Assembly: GCA_023052935.1 (NCBI GenBank)
Contig: CM041298.1
Location: forward strand, 60,878,217-60,942,216
DNA: 64,000 nucleotides
Source: Piezodorus guildinii
Lineage: Eukaryota > Arthropoda > Insecta > Hemiptera > Pentatomidae
Reading direction: 5' to 3'
Shown here: positions 11,011 through 23,162 of the stretch, piece after piece
Numbering within the stretch: position 1 is the stretch's first letter
Layout of the letters: each line of letters starts with the position of its first letter
Made by a program: the position numbers and the translations under genes
Notes under the pieces: generated by a model
The model's database searches: none
What the model was told of the DNA's origin: nothing
What the model saw: the letters and a program-made list of their open reading frames with translations, nothing else

Positions 11011-11610
11011 GATAAAAAAAAATGTATACAGTTAAAATTGTTAATAACCTATGAGATTAACGTTAACTTCCTAAAAATCTATCAAAATAATTTAAAAATT
11101 TACAGTAAAACATGAAAAAAGAAGAGAAATGAAAATAATTCCACTATAAAAATGAATTATAATTATAATCAGTTGATGTACTATGCTCATCATTGTACAA
11201 ATTTAATTAAAATGATTAAAATTTAATCAATAAATATGAAACAAATAACTAATTAACTTTAAAGATGTGCCTCCAATTTTATTCACAGAATTTGACCGAC
11301 ACCTCAAAGAATCTACACCTTATGTTTATAATTAGTTTCTCTTATAATAAAAAAATAAAAATCAATTATTAAATATATGTGTGTTTCCTTCCCTCCAAAA
11401 CTTTCCAACTTTACATTCTATACGATGTTTTATTTCTAAAATAACCAGCTTTGCTAATGTTAAATTGTACTTCTATATTGATACTCCTAGATCAGAAAAA
11501 AAAAGTTTACCTAAATAAATATTTCCCTATTAGTTAACCATCTAATATTATATCATCCTTGTATGCATATGGATTAGAGTGAGATGGTCTAATGGATATA
11601 AACCTAGTCT
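11011..11610. other. AT-rich spacer
   Basis: About 600 bp with no recognised feature. Confidence 0.55.
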
Positions 11611-11621
11611 CCAATAAAAGA

Positions 11622-12030
11622 ACCAAATAAAACCAAATAAAAGAAGATAACATTTCCCTTAATTTTAAGAATTCAAACTCTCAAAATAGGAAAGTAAGTG
11701 TTGCGCGTCATGTGAAAAATTAAATAGTAATATTTCTAAGAATATTCTGACATTTCAAGCAGCTATTACTCTTTTATAGTTAGGTTTTAAATTTTTCCAG
11801 ATTTTAAGAAAAATTATTCATTTAATTAGCTTTACAATGGTCCAAAAAAAAATCAAAAAGTTGTGCTTAATTTGTATCATTAAAAAAATACATGAAACAA
11901 TGGTACCACATAAAATAAGAGGAAATTTCCTAGAAGGTTAAGAATTCGAACCCTCAAAATAGAAAAGAAAGTGTTGCACAACGTCATGCAGTAAATTAAA
12001 TTTTCATATTTCTAAGAATATTCTGCGAAT
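11622..12030. repeat. Imperfect direct repeat pair (about 125 bp each)
   Basis: Units at about 11622-11750 and 11908-12030 share 'aattcaaactctcaaaatag' (or close variant), 'agtgttgc.c', a 'gtcatg' block and 'tatttctaagaatattctg'. The spacing between starts is about 285 bp. Not coding; origin unknown. Confidence 0.6.
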
Positions 12031-12620
12031 AGTTATATATAGAACGACTTTGTATTATTCATTTCAACAAATAGGATGGTTAAAAATTAAACCTCGGATT
12101 TCTAAATATTTTTGTTTAATATAGGAGCTCTCTTCGCAAGATGGATTTTATTTCAGATGAAAACCATGGGAAAAATGAAAAAATCTCATAATTTGATTTT
12201 TTCTCCCTGACCATTGAAAATCGGACAATGGGTTATATAATCTTTTTACTTTCTTGAGGTCCATTATCTGCTTCCACAATATCACTTGAAATTTATAAAA
12301 CACATATTAGGAATAAATTTTCATTTTGTCTTTTGCTTATTTAAACATCATACCTGCAATTTAGCATCATATTCTTGTTAATTTGTTTTTTCGAATGACA
12401 GTACCACTAAAAAACTTCTCTGATCAGATATAATGTAAATAAACATATTTATAAACCATGATTTTATTTTAAATAAACTTGATAAAATGTGAAGTTCTGA
12501 TGTTTTGTAATTTTAGCCTGCTTAACTATTGCATTGAAGGCAAACCTGAGGCCCGTGTTATTATTTGAACCGTTTGTGAGAAACTTTTTATGTGGGTTGT
12601 GCATAATTATTTTTAGTAAT
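12031..12620. other. AT-rich spacer
   Basis: No recognised feature up to the TSD of the RTE-like copy at 12621. Confidence 0.55.
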
Positions 12621-12634
12621 TACGTTTTGGTAGA

Positions 12635-12990
12635 TAATAATAATAATAATAATAATAGGCTTAGCGAACCCGAAGGTTCGATGCCGATACCACCAAATTC
12701 CGCCTACACAGACTCGTCCAATGTTCACCATTCAAGCCCAAGCTCCCGAGATCAGCCTTAAGGCAATCCTCCAATCTCCGCTTCGGCCTACCTTTCGGAC
12801 GCCTACCAGTCGGATCAGCAAATACCAACTTTCTTGGAATCCGCTCGTCATCCATCCCAACAACTTTTCTCGCACATTTGAGTCTCCGCGATGCAATCAG
12901 CTCAATTATATTCACAGGATGCAAGTTCCGCAATTCCGCATTGTGCAATCTTCTAAACTCCCCAGTGGCCTCATCTCTCTTCGGACCAAA
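12635..12990 (-). mobile_element. 5'-truncated RTE-like retrotransposon, copy 1, with 14-bp TSD
   Basis: The perfect repeat 'tacgttttggtaga' flanks the insert at 12621-12634 and 12991-13004. On the minus strand the insert encodes the last ~112 residues of a LINE polyprotein (NAELRNLHPVNIIELIASRR ... GRRPKGRPKRR ... SNLRVR), then a stop and a (TTA)n-type tail. Loss of the 5' part and retention of a simple-repeat tail are typical of RTE-type target-primed insertion. The clean TSD suggests a fairly young event. Other copies of the family are at 25918, 26595, 27462, 30755, 39817, 42098 and 44385. Confidence 0.85.
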
Positions 12991-13110
12991 TACGTTTTGG
13001 TAGAAGGGTGCTTTTATGTTTTCCCCTCTACATTTTATTTTTAATGATGCTATAAACTGATTTTTCTTCTACTTTTTATATTATATTTATAACATGTTAT
13101 ATTTTTTTAT

Positions 13111-13345
13111 GGGAGCGGCGTGATCTATTAGATTGAGCAATTCAAATCTCGGCTGTCCTTGGGTATAGATAGCCTCCTGGTACAGACCCAGCCTCTATAA
13201 AGTTGGTACTCAAAATGGGGTAAAAACTGGTGGTTCTTGATCTAGGCCCAATCACCTGAATACTGTCATTGCCTCAAAAAAAACAAAAAACGGATCTCTG
13301 TATGTACTGAGCCCAAGTATCTTAATGGGTAGTATAGGTAAAGGT
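13111..13345 (+). repeat. SINE-1, degraded copy
   Basis: Shares its head 'gggagcgg.gtg' and 3' half ('cctctataa', 'atctctgtatgtactgagcc') with the better copy at 28420-28720. The tRNA-like head here has lost part of its middle, so box B is not intact. Confidence 0.7.
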
Positions 13346-13800
13346 TTTTTTTTTATTATATTGGTTAATTATTTTCAATAACGAACCATTATAATCAACC
13401 AGAAAAAAAATATATGTATATATATACATATATATAACCCCCTTTCAAAATTTAAGGGCTTACCTTTCAAGATACTAAGAACCGGAACAAAAAAATATTT
13501 TCCGCCATCCCACGTTTCTCCGAAACTACCGAAACATTTTTTTTTTTTTCAAATTTTGCACAAAAATACCATCCAAATGGTAGAGAAATAATGTTTAATC
13601 AGGAAATTTCATTGGAATTATTTGTATGAAAATTAAGAGGAGAGAAGAATAAATAGTAAAGAAGTATAATATAAATACTTTTGGTCATCGACCAAAAAAA
13701 AAAAATTAATAAAAAGAACCACCTCATCCCTAAAAATTTGAGGACTTACGTTTTAAAATACGTAGAACCTAAATCACAAATATAAAAAACTCCGTTTGGC
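13346..13800 (-). repeat. Dispersed repeat family B, two partial copies
   Basis: 13346-13545 and 13685-13800 contain inverted forms of blocks seen at 45700-45850 and 48485-48720: 'gaaaataat', then a run giving 'cctcaaaatttgaggacttacgtttt' in split form, then 'gatac.tagaa'. No coding content. Confidence 0.5.
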
Positions 13801-14960
13801 TAAATTAATAAATAAATACTAGAAAACGAAAAAAGAATCACAATTAGCAGAAATATAGCGTTTTGAAGTTATCAGTGGCGATAGACCATTTTAGGGCATT
13901 TAACTTTGAATTATATATTGCTTTTTATATTGATAAACTGTCTAAAAATAGTTTTATAAACAGTTATGCCTTAAAATGAAGAAAGTATTTGGAAATAATT
14001 AACTATTGTGTAATCATTTTCAACGTTTTTTATTATTGAGTTTTATTAGTTTAATATCTCATCTGGCCAACCTCTTTTGAATCTACATTGATTTTAATTG
14101 AAGTACTTTTACCTTAATTTTTTTTTTTTATTCTTTATCTTTTATTAATATTTCTCAGGGAAGGTGACCTTAATAAATACTAATTATGATCACTACTCAA
14201 AAAAGGAATCGAATGGCATTAAGTATTGCTTTCTGCAACAATATTTTCCAGACACATCCTCATCCAGGAACTCGACTGGACTAATTTATTCCAGACCATT
14301 TACTGGAAGGTATAATGGGGAGTAGGGGATTGATGGAAGAGGTAACAAACGGGAAAGCGTTCCAGCAACTAATGAAAAAATACCTCACAGGCAGGGTGTC
14401 ACACCTCCAATCCTCGTTTTGTTCGTTGAACCGCTGCTAATTTCTTTTCTCTTCACCGAGATTGGAACATTTTACGTCCCTCCATATTAGGCACTCTTGT
14501 TAAATCTTTAATAAATTGGTATGCTTGAAATAAAATTGTATTTATGTGAATTTCCAAATCTGCTCTGTTAGTTTACTGTTCAAGTATTTTCTTCAAGAAT
14601 CTATTGTAAAAATTATAAATATATCTTGAAATACTTCTACGAACCTCGTGTGTGATGGGTACACGAGATTTTTAAAAGTATTGAAGACCAGATCAAACTG
14701 CCCTCATCACTCATTTTAGAAAAACGGGACATAAATTAATAAATTCAAATTTTATTCACCTAAAACTATAAATTATGAAAAACTAGCTTGAAACGAAATT
14801 TTAAAGAAATGATTACTATAGAAAACTATAAAAGTATGTTTATAATACGCGCTATAAATAAAAAATCTGATGTCTAAAACGTTAATGCATGTTACTCAAA
14901 TAAACTCATATTAAAAAAAAAATCTGAATTATAATAAAAGTAAACACAAAATTGGTATAA
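13801..14960. other. Spacer without recognised genes
   Basis: Includes a slightly less AT-rich patch at 14220-14480 that I cannot assign. No open frame above 60 codons stands out. Confidence 0.5.
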
Positions 14961-14964
14961 TAAA

Positions 14965-15205
14965 AGTAAATGTGGCTCGAATGAGTGATTCTGAGATTCC
15001 AAAGAAGATACTGACAGAAGAGGTGCACCGAGCAAGGAGAGTAGGGCGACCCAAAACAAGATGGCTGGATGGTGTAGGGATGGATGCAAGGAGCCTGCTC
15101 AACATCAGGAACTGAACTGCTGCAGCACAAGACAGAGCCGTCTGGCGGAGGCTGCTAGGGGAGGCCTAGACTCGATAACGGGTTGTTGCGCCGAATATTG
15201 TATGT
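14965..15205 (+). pseudogene. 3'-end fragment of another non-LTR retrotransposon
   Basis: The plus-strand frame from about 14968 reads NVARMSDSEIPKKILTEEV, then RRVGRPKTRWLDGV and, after a stop, AAAQDRAVWRRLLGEA. This order (GHVxRM, GRPKxRW, AAQDRxxWR) is the usual LINE C-terminus. It ends in a short (TGTA)n tail near 15195-15208. Only about 75 codons survive, with at least one stop. It differs from the (ATT)n-tailed RTE family. Confidence 0.65.
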
Positions 15206-16393
15206 ATGTAAAATACAAAATAAAATAAAAACAAATAAACAAAAGGAGAAAACTCTTGATGCCATTAATTTAGAAAATTCTCTATACCTCAACTATTCCT
15301 TAGCATCTTTACTTCAGTGTTCATTCAAAGTTTATAGTATACACATATGTCTTTGTAAGACACTAATTTGTCTCCCATCGTAAATAACTTCTAATTGAAA
15401 TATCTATTTAACTGCTGTATTCATTGTTCAATGTATTATTTTCTGTCTCTCTAACAATAACATCATCTATTAATTATTCTATAAAAATATTAATGTTCTG
15501 TTTTTTGTTTTTCCACTGTTAAGGCATGAACTTGAGAACAATAAATTATCTAAAAGTTGCATAAACAGAATTGTTTATTTATTGACTGAAACCTAAGAAC
15601 AGTAGAAAACTTAAATTATCAGCAGTCAAGAACTAATCAAACAATAATATATATATATAATATATATTTTTATTATATTTTTTTTTTAACTCCGATTTTT
15701 CAAATGGAATTTTTCCCCCCATATATAATCTTTTTTAGGCTTTACGGAGATTTTTCTCGGGATAGAATGTGAGGGCGGGAGAATTGTTTGCTTATGAGGG
15801 AATTCCTTTATAGTTTATATTTATAAATTTATTACTTCCAAGATTACTAATGTATAGTTTTGTTTCAATGATTATTTTCAGTTTATATTGCCATCGTTCC
15901 TTTTTTTAATATTGAAGTACGTCATACACTGATTTGCTAATGTATGTTCCGGGTTAAATTTCAGCACGGGAAACTACATACCAACAACGGTTTCTTAAAA
16001 CATTTTTCTTTAATATATCTTTAATTATATTATGATTGTAAACTCATTATTATATAGTTATATTCAGAATAGTGAAATCCACATAGTAAATAAAAAATAA
16101 ATTTCAAATGAAACTTATTTAAATTTCTATTAAATTAAAATTTATATTTTTATTTTTACACCTATTGCTCAGCCCTTGAAAAATAGAGCATATGATATAA
16201 AACTTATTGGATTACATTTTCGATAAAAATATCCTTTTTAAATTCGTTGTTAGGTGGTATGCTTTTGTATAATTTGAACCAAAGATACGAGTACGCAGGA
16301 TCTTCGCCATAAGTGTTTAAATACGTTTTTGAAAACAAAATGAAATCTTTTACTTTTATATTGTGTTAATTAATTATTTTAACTAATCAATAG
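15206..16393. other. AT-rich spacer
   Basis: No gene recognised. Homopolymer runs and short (AT)n only. Confidence 0.55.
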
Positions 16394-16582
16394 TAAGAAT
16401 CTGGTGCGCGCAACACACGACTTTCATTTACCCCCCTTGTTAAAATCAATTTAAGAATTCTTAATACATTTAGAGATAAAAATAATTTGTTAAAGAATTA
16501 ATTAAATTGTTACTTCGTCCAACAATTAGTTAGTTTCATCGGCTTTTCATCACTCTCAATTTCCTTTTACAATTTCGTGTAT
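16394..16582 (+). repeat. Dispersed repeat family A, copy 4, left part
   Basis: Begins with 'tctggtgcgcgcaacacac' and runs to 'aatttcgtgtat', where the CR1-like element interrupts it. The continuation is at 18302-18775. In copy 11 (61014) the sequences on both sides are continuous. Confidence 0.78.
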
Positions 16583-18301
16583 TTTTTTCTTTATTTTTTA
16601 TAAACTTCTTTATTTGAATCAAAACACAGACATATTACAGTGCAAGTAGAAGTCACTATCCCACTAAGGCGAGCCCGTGTGTGGGAAAGGAGTTCACCTG
16701 CGGCAATTTAATAAAAGTACAATAACAAACAGTAACAGTATATAGTATGATACAATACAATACTTAATAATACAACACAATTTTATAAAGAAACAGTAAC
16801 ACACTACACAGCAAAAACAATATAATACATAAGAAATACAAAATACAATTATAAAGAAAGTAACACAGTATGAAGCAGTAATTGACTAAACTTAAAAGCT
16901 GTAAGGAATACATATACATATATACAAGATATAAAATCAAGGCATGCAAATATAAAATTAAGGCATGCAAATATAAAATTGAATTACATGATCCCTAATT
17001 TATACAAAAAACAATTATAAGAAACAGTTAAACAGTATACAGAAATAGACTGTAATTGACTAAACCAAAAGCAATAAGGAATAAAAATTCATATATTCAA
17101 GATATAAAATGAAGACAAGTAAATACAAGATTGAATTACATGATAAGCAATATAAAGATACATAACATAGTACACAGTAAGAAATTGACAATATCAAAAG
17201 TCAATAAAGAATACAGGATGAATATCAGAATGAGTGATGCAGGCTGGCATTGACGACATGTCTATAGCGATGAGTAATTTGGATTCAACAATTCAGCAAT
17301 TTTCCCTTCACTGAGGTATGTCGCCCACATTTTAACATTGTAGTAATAATTTGAATACTTTGGAGGATTTGTGTAAGAAAATTGAAAATTTGGAGGAATA
17401 TTGTTGTACACAGTAGCAATGGAATAACAAGTCTGGTGTGTCGTCCAGGTATGTTTTGGTCTTGGCACAACTAAGCTGAAGTAATTTTTCAGTCTTGTAG
17501 AAAAACGGTGGTCAATCTTCACGACTAGCTCATCCCGTCTAAAATACAGCTTCTTCATAATTGAGACCATGTATAATTTTTTTGCAGACATTACATTAAG
17601 GTCCGAGAATATATTAATTGATGGGGGTCCCTTATTGATACCCAAAATTACCTTAATAATCTTTCTCTGCACAATTTCAAGCTGAAAAAGATGTGCAGCA
17701 AAAGAATTCCCCCAAATCAATATACAATATTGAATCAGCGACTCAATATATGCATAGTAAATTAATCTTAATTTTTTGATTGATAAAATTCCTCTTAACT
17801 TATGGAATACATAAAAATATTTTCTTAGCTGAGCAGTGACATTAGCGATATGCGTATTCCATCTTAATTGGTTATCAAGAACAATTCCAAGATATTGAAC
17901 TTGATGAACTTTCTGAACATCAGAGCAATTACAAGGAGAGCTGCAAGCACTTCGCATGTGGATCATCGTGATATATAGAAAAGGGGATTAATTTAGTTTT
18001 TTTTTTATTTATAGTAAGTAAATTACCATGGAACCAGTTAGCAATCGATCGCAAATGAGAATTCGCCAACTCATATACTTCAGTCGAAGATGTTCCTCTA
18101 TAGAATATAGCTGTATCATCGGCGAAGAGAATTATTCTGCCAAAGGTTGACTCCAAAGAACTAACATCATTAATGTACAATAAAAACAGCAATGGTCTTA
18201 ATGTACTTCCCTGAATAACGCCATAATCAATGGGCAATTCCACACACTGTTTTTGCCTTCAACTGATACATACTGCATTCTGTTCTGTAAGTAGATAATA
18301 A
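16583..18301 (-). mobile_element. 5'-truncated CR1/L2-superfamily-like non-LTR retrotransposon
   Basis: The minus-strand RT fragments lie at 17262-18300, followed by a roughly 660-bp 3'UTR and an A-rich tail with AATAAA near 16583-16615. It sits inside a family A repeat (16394-16582 and 18302-18775), so it is the younger of the two. I did not find a clear TSD. The RT style (VIQGSTL.PLLFLLYIND, FADDTAIF, YLGIVLD) favours the CR1/L2 group over Jockey, but clade placement needs a tree. Confidence 0.75.
17262..18300 (-). pseudogene. CR1-like reverse transcriptase fragment, frameshifted
   Basis: Reading 5' to 3' on the minus strand: a first frame with YLQNRMQYVSVEGKNS (about 18285-18235); a shift into GVIQGSTLRPLLFLLYIND and FADDTAIFY (18243-17929 frame), the catalytic Asp pair; then a shift into the 234-codon frame 17966-17262 with VQYLGIVLDNQLRWNTHI and the thumb region (IESLIQYCILIWGNS). 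The upstream RT fingers and the endonuclease are absent. At least two frameshifts make it non-functional. Confidence 0.8.
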
Positions 18302-18775
18302 CTTTTCAAATTGCATATTCAGCTATTATTTATCAATGCTTACAAGGTGATATGACTATTTTGTTTTTTAAATCTAAAAATTTTAAGGTACTTTAGAAAA
18401 AGAAAATTTAAGATAGCGGCATTTATACCCTTTCAGACTGTTTCAATCAAAATGAAACTTACATCCTATTAAAGCTCATTAAATTTCACATCCGTATTGT
18501 GAGTTTAATCATAATCATTTGAGCTATTTTTAAGAAAATCGTAAAAAGGTCAAAAAAGGCATTGTATTGTAAAGTGGCGCTTCTTGTTAGATAATGTAAG
18601 GATTGCTGTAACATCTCGTATAGTTTGGGCGTATGAAAATTCAGTTTCGTACTACTTTTATTTTTTTGCGCTAGACTTACCCCATACGGACACAGCCTTA
18701 TCTTTTTGCGGGACTTGGTCATTTGTACTCAGGGGATCCTAAAATGAGTATTTCCGGTGAAAACTGGAATTAGAA
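18302..18775 (+). repeat. Dispersed repeat family A, copy 4, right part
   Basis: Continues the copy begun at 16394: 'tatcaatgcttacaag', 'tttcaatcaaaatgaaac', 'tttttgcgggacttggtc', 'gagtatttccggtgaaaac'. Confidence 0.78.
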
Positions 18776-19019
18776 AATTTTCACGTTCGCAATAGTTTAC
18801 CTTTCATATATTTCATATGTTTTTAACCAATTGAGTTTTTATATATTGACTTAGTATATGGTAGGCTTCCGGTCTGTATTAAAGCTGTATTAAAAAACTC
18901 TATGAATAGAGTTGTAATTGGAGTTCAATGATCGGTATGTGTGTGTCGAAAGGTCATGATCTTTTAACTTTTTTATCATTCCATCCCAGTGTTTTAACAA
19001 TCCAGCTGGGTGCATTGTG

Positions 19020-19260
19020 TCGAGCTCCTACCTACAACCATAATGAGCAGCCATTTCTCTCAGTTGTGTGACCCAATTAAAGTTTGTATTAGGATTCCTT
19101 GCATCCACTGGCATTAGCCTATTAAAGCAAAATCGTGGCAATCTCTCTTCAGGCACGAGTAGAATATTAGTTTGTGATCTACTTTATAACTCTAAAGAAC
19201 AATAGTTTTGGCCCAGTCTCTACTGTTTGAAGCTAATGATTCGGTTATACTGAAGCTGTT
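19020..19260 (-). pseudogene. Possible LINE RT C-terminal fragment
   Basis: One minus-strand frame reads LPRFCFNRLMPVDARNPN followed by FNWVTQLREMAAHYGC (about 19165-19030), which has the look of the 'NWV.Q.R.LL...G' region C-terminal to some LINE reverse transcriptases. Stops surround it. Weak evidence from one short match of style. Confidence 0.3.
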
Positions 19261-19319
19261 TCAGTGACCTTAGTTGTACCACCTAGCTTCTAGATATTTC
19301 GGAAAATACAGAAGTGTTG

Positions 19320-19860
19320 AATATACTGTCGAGGATAGTTCTTAATACAGCGACAGGTCTTCAGAAGACCTCGACAATGCATGTTCAGGAAAGGAGTGAT
19401 ATTATGGAGATTGGTGCCCACCATGGAGAAGCACGCACCGCACACCAGGTATAAGGTACCCTGCTAGGTAGGGGTGAACCTGCACGTATCTATTAGCACG
19501 GAGGGGGGAGGGGGCTGGTAAGAAATAATGCCCCGTGAGGTAGAAGCTTAACAGGAGCGGTTAGGACTCCTCATAGGTGCACAAGGGTAGAAGCCATGCA
19601 CCCCATCCTATGAGGGGGGTAGGAAGGATAAAGGTGAGTAGGTAGAAGAAGGAAGTTAAATAAAGATAATCAAAACTATGAGCTACAAAGGTAGAGATAC
19701 TCTGGCCTAGGGAGATACCACTTGGTGGAAGCAGGTGATCTGATGAGGTGAGCTAACTCTTGGGGATGTTAGCCAACAATTTTAATAATTATTGGTGCGA
19801 GCTTCTCCACCAGACTATTGGCATGGCCCTAAGTCAACATACCTCGTAAAGTTTATTTAT
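19320..19860. other. GC-richer island of unknown identity
   Basis: About 540 bp clearly richer in G and C than its surroundings, with purine-rich tracts and a short hairpin 'gctaac...gttagc' near 19752-19774. No long ORF. It could be the 5'UTR of an unknown retroelement or an old non-coding repeat. Confidence 0.35.
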
Positions 19861-20010
19861 TATAATGAAACAGTTTCATGAACAATGATATTTACAATGG
19901 TATTAGCTAGTTAAAATATACAATATTATTTTATTATTCGTCCGTTGTCCGGCCGTGGCTTTAGTGGAGGCTCCGCCAGCGATCGCTGTGAGCGAGCGCT
20001 TGAAGTTACC

Positions 20011-20022
20011 GCTAGAATATTT
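20011..20022. repeat. Target-site duplication, left copy (Jockey B)
   Basis: 'gctagaatattt', repeated exactly at 24955-24966. Confidence 0.85.
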
Positions 20023-20478
20023 TGATTTTTATTTATTTATTAAGAGATAATACAATCTGCCGCCTACTGGGGCAATGAGTAATATAGCTAGAAGAAACCA
20101 TTCATCCCATATGTACATCATAAGGAAAAAAAAAATATATATATAACAAAAATAAAATAAATAAATAAGATATATATAAAGAAAAAAAAATTACAAAACA
20201 ATAAATAAGAGATATAATAACAAAATAAAGAAAATAATAATAACTTTGATCTCATTCGTACATATTTACAATATTTACAAACTGCCCCTGGGATCACCGC
20301 ATCGATCCCCGAGATCCACTAGTGGATCCCGAGGCACAATGCCAGGAGATCCCAGCGCCTCTCACTCAGCCGCGTCACTGGTCTTGAGAGCCAGTGGAAG
20401 CTGAGCGAGGCGCTAGAGCCACATACACTCAGGGCATGAGTGGAGAAGCCAGCCATTGCCAGCACTCCAATGGCATAT

Positions 20479-23162
20479 TTACAGGAGATCTCTGGGCCAC
20501 TGCCGCTTCAACCTACGAGGAGGGTTATATGGATGTTTGGAACTAGATAGGGAGTGTGCCAAGGGATTAGGAAGGTGAATAAGCTTCTGATGGAAGATTG
20601 AGAATTTGGATGGGATGAGATCAAGGACAAATGGGATATTCAGGTCATGGTGTAAAGTTTTGTTGGTGATATAATATGGGGCATCGACTATAGGTCTAAG
20701 GACTTTAGACTGAAAGGACTGGATACGTTTGATATTCGAAAAATTTTGCTGTTCCCACAGTTCAAGTCCGTAGGTCCAAATGGGTTTAAGAATAGTCTTG
20801 TAAATAAGTAGTTTGTTGTCCGTTGATAGATGTGATTTATTATTTAGTAGTCTATATAGCTGGCCGTACCGTCGATTGAGTTCTTGTCGTTTAAGTCTAG
20901 TATGGGGGTTCCATGTCAGTCGTTTGTCTAGGAGGAAGCCAAGGTACTTGACTGTGTCAGAAAAGGGAAGAGGAATAGAGTTAAAATGGACTGAAGGGCA
21001 GGATCTGCGTCGTAGGGTAAAGGTGACATGCTTGCTTTTTGATTCATTGACTTTGATACGCCATTGATTGCACCACTGTTCAATCAGAACGAGATGTGAT
21101 TGGAGGTTTGAGGATGCCACAACAGGATCTGGGTGGGATGAGAGGATAGCTGTGTCATCGGCAAATGTTGCTAGGAAGTTTTCGGGTAGGGTAGGAATGT
21201 CTGCGGTGAATAAGATGTACAGGATAGGACCAAGGACACTGCCTTGTGGAACACCAGCTTCTATCGGATAACAACTTGAGAATTCAGAACCACAACGAAA
21301 CTCTGAACGAGCGGTTGGATAGGTAGGATCGAAGGATTAGGTATAGGGATTGGGGTAATAGGGTTTTAAGTTTGAAAAGCAAGCCATCGTGCCATACCCG
21401 GTCGAATGCTTGTGCTATGTCCAGAAAGGCACCGGTGCAATATTGCTTGCTTTCAAGGACATAGGATATGTGATCAACAACGCGAAGACCTTGGTGAACA
21501 GTAGAGTGGCCTGAGCGGAAACCGAACTGGTGAGATGGGATTTTGTGTGATCGGAGTAACGGTAGGATGCGTTTCAAGAGGATTTTCTCAAATATTTTGG
21601 AGAGTATAGGGAGCAAGCTGATTGGTCTATAGGATGAGGTATGATTGGCAGGTTTGCCCGGTTTAAGGAAAAGTATAATGGTTGAATGTTTCCACATCAG
21701 AGGAAAATGGGTTGTACGGAGGATGCAGTTATATAAGTAGGTCAGAAATATAATAGCCTTTTTGGGAAGTTGTTTAATAATTTGGGAAGTAAGGAGATCA
21801 AATCCAGGAGATTTTCGAGGTTTAAGTTTATCGATTAGGAATTTGACCTCAGAGGGGTTGACAGCTTTAGGAGGTAAGGAGAGAGGAATCGGCGAGGAGA
21901 GGGATTCTTCAACTACAGCTGTATGGGTAGGATTAAGTTCAGGATGAGGAGTGAATGTGTTTGCAAGATGTTTAGCAAATTCCTCTGCTCTGGTCTGATC
22001 TGACGAGGCCCAGGAACCATCATGACGTTGAAGAGGATGAGAGATATAATGGTATTTAAGGATTTTTTTAGTTGCTTTCCAGAGGGAATGGTCACAAGTG
22101 GATAATGAGGAAAGATAGGAATTATAGGATTGGGATCTGTAGGTTGTCAATTTATTTTTAACTAATTTACAATAATAATTGTAAAATTTTCTGTATCAGG
22201 ATGCCTGGTCCTCTGCCAGATAGTCCTAGAACGGCGCTTGAATTGGATAAGGTCCAGGAGTTCTTGAGGTAAAGGATTTGTACTTCGGGATTTTTTGGGA
22301 GAGAGAGGTGAAGATGAAGTCAGGTTGCTTGTTGGATTAGGGTTGTAAAGGTATTTACAGCTTCATCCAATTCTTCAGGGGATTTGAGGGATACTCTGAG
22401 ATCAATGTTGTCGGTTAAGATTTGACGGAATAGATCCCAGTGAACTAGGCCCCTGATGAATGAGGGTGGAAGCGGTTTAGGAATGGGCGATATTGAAAGG
22501 GTAAGGAGTATTGGGCTGTGATCTGAAGATAGGTCATCGAGGCGAGATATGGAATAATTTAGAAGTCCTAGACCTTTGTGGATGAAAAAATCTAGGAGGT
22601 CAGGATTGCGGTTGGGATCTGTTGGCCAGTAGGTAGGAGAATCCGGAGGAAGAATATTGCTGCGAGTAGAATTAAGTGCAGACAACAGGATTCGTCCACG
22701 AGAGTTTGTGGTTCTGGCTCCCCATTGTTGGTGTTTTGCATTAAAATCTGCCCCCACAAGGAAGTGATGTCCCAAGGAATTTAGGAATGAATTGAATTAG
22801 GATTCTGAAAATGGAATTTTCGGAGGGGAATATGCTGCAACAATTGTTATGTGAAAGGGCTTGGTTTGAACTGTTACAGCTGTAGGTTGTAGGTAATTAT
22901 GGACGGGTAAGGGGTGTGAGTGATGGGAGAGGGAGTGATGGATGATGACAGCAGTGCCAGCATGTGCGGTTCCGTCCGGGTGGTCCGTGCAGTAAATGTT
23001 GTAATTGGGAATGTTAAACAGACGTGAGTTGGTAAGTCGGGTTTCTGTTACTAGGGCTATGTCTATGTGTTTTTCTTGTAAGAAGACTGTTAGTTCGTTA
23101 GTGTGATTTCGAATACCATTCGCATTCCAAAGGAGTATGGATATAGGTTTGGAAGAGGTCAT
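20479..23162 (-). pseudogene. Jockey ORF2: APE endonuclease plus reverse transcriptase (broken)
   Basis: Starts at ATG 23162, directly after the ORF1 stop. Endonuclease motifs: WNANG (residues ~12-16), VTETRL (~38-43), VGADFNAKH (~136-144) and SSDHSP (~212-217), so the APE catalytic set is all present. RT motifs: SYRPISLLPI, AFLDIAQAFDRVWH (before about 21400), AGVPQGSVLGP and FADDTAILSS (about 21265-21145). The end is PRRLKRQWPRD. Breaks: in-frame TAA at about 22797-22799, a frameshift near 22320, another near 22150-22180, and one near 21290 where the RT passes from the 21284-22150 frame to the frame ending at 20479. The role in an active element is target nicking and target-primed cDNA synthesis. 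The lesions are few, so the copy is not very old. Confidence 0.9.

Noticed and set aside
19738..19780. Hammerhead core candidate ('ctgatgaggtgagc')
   Set aside because: CTGATGA is present but no GAAA box follows the hairpin 'gctaac/gttagc'.
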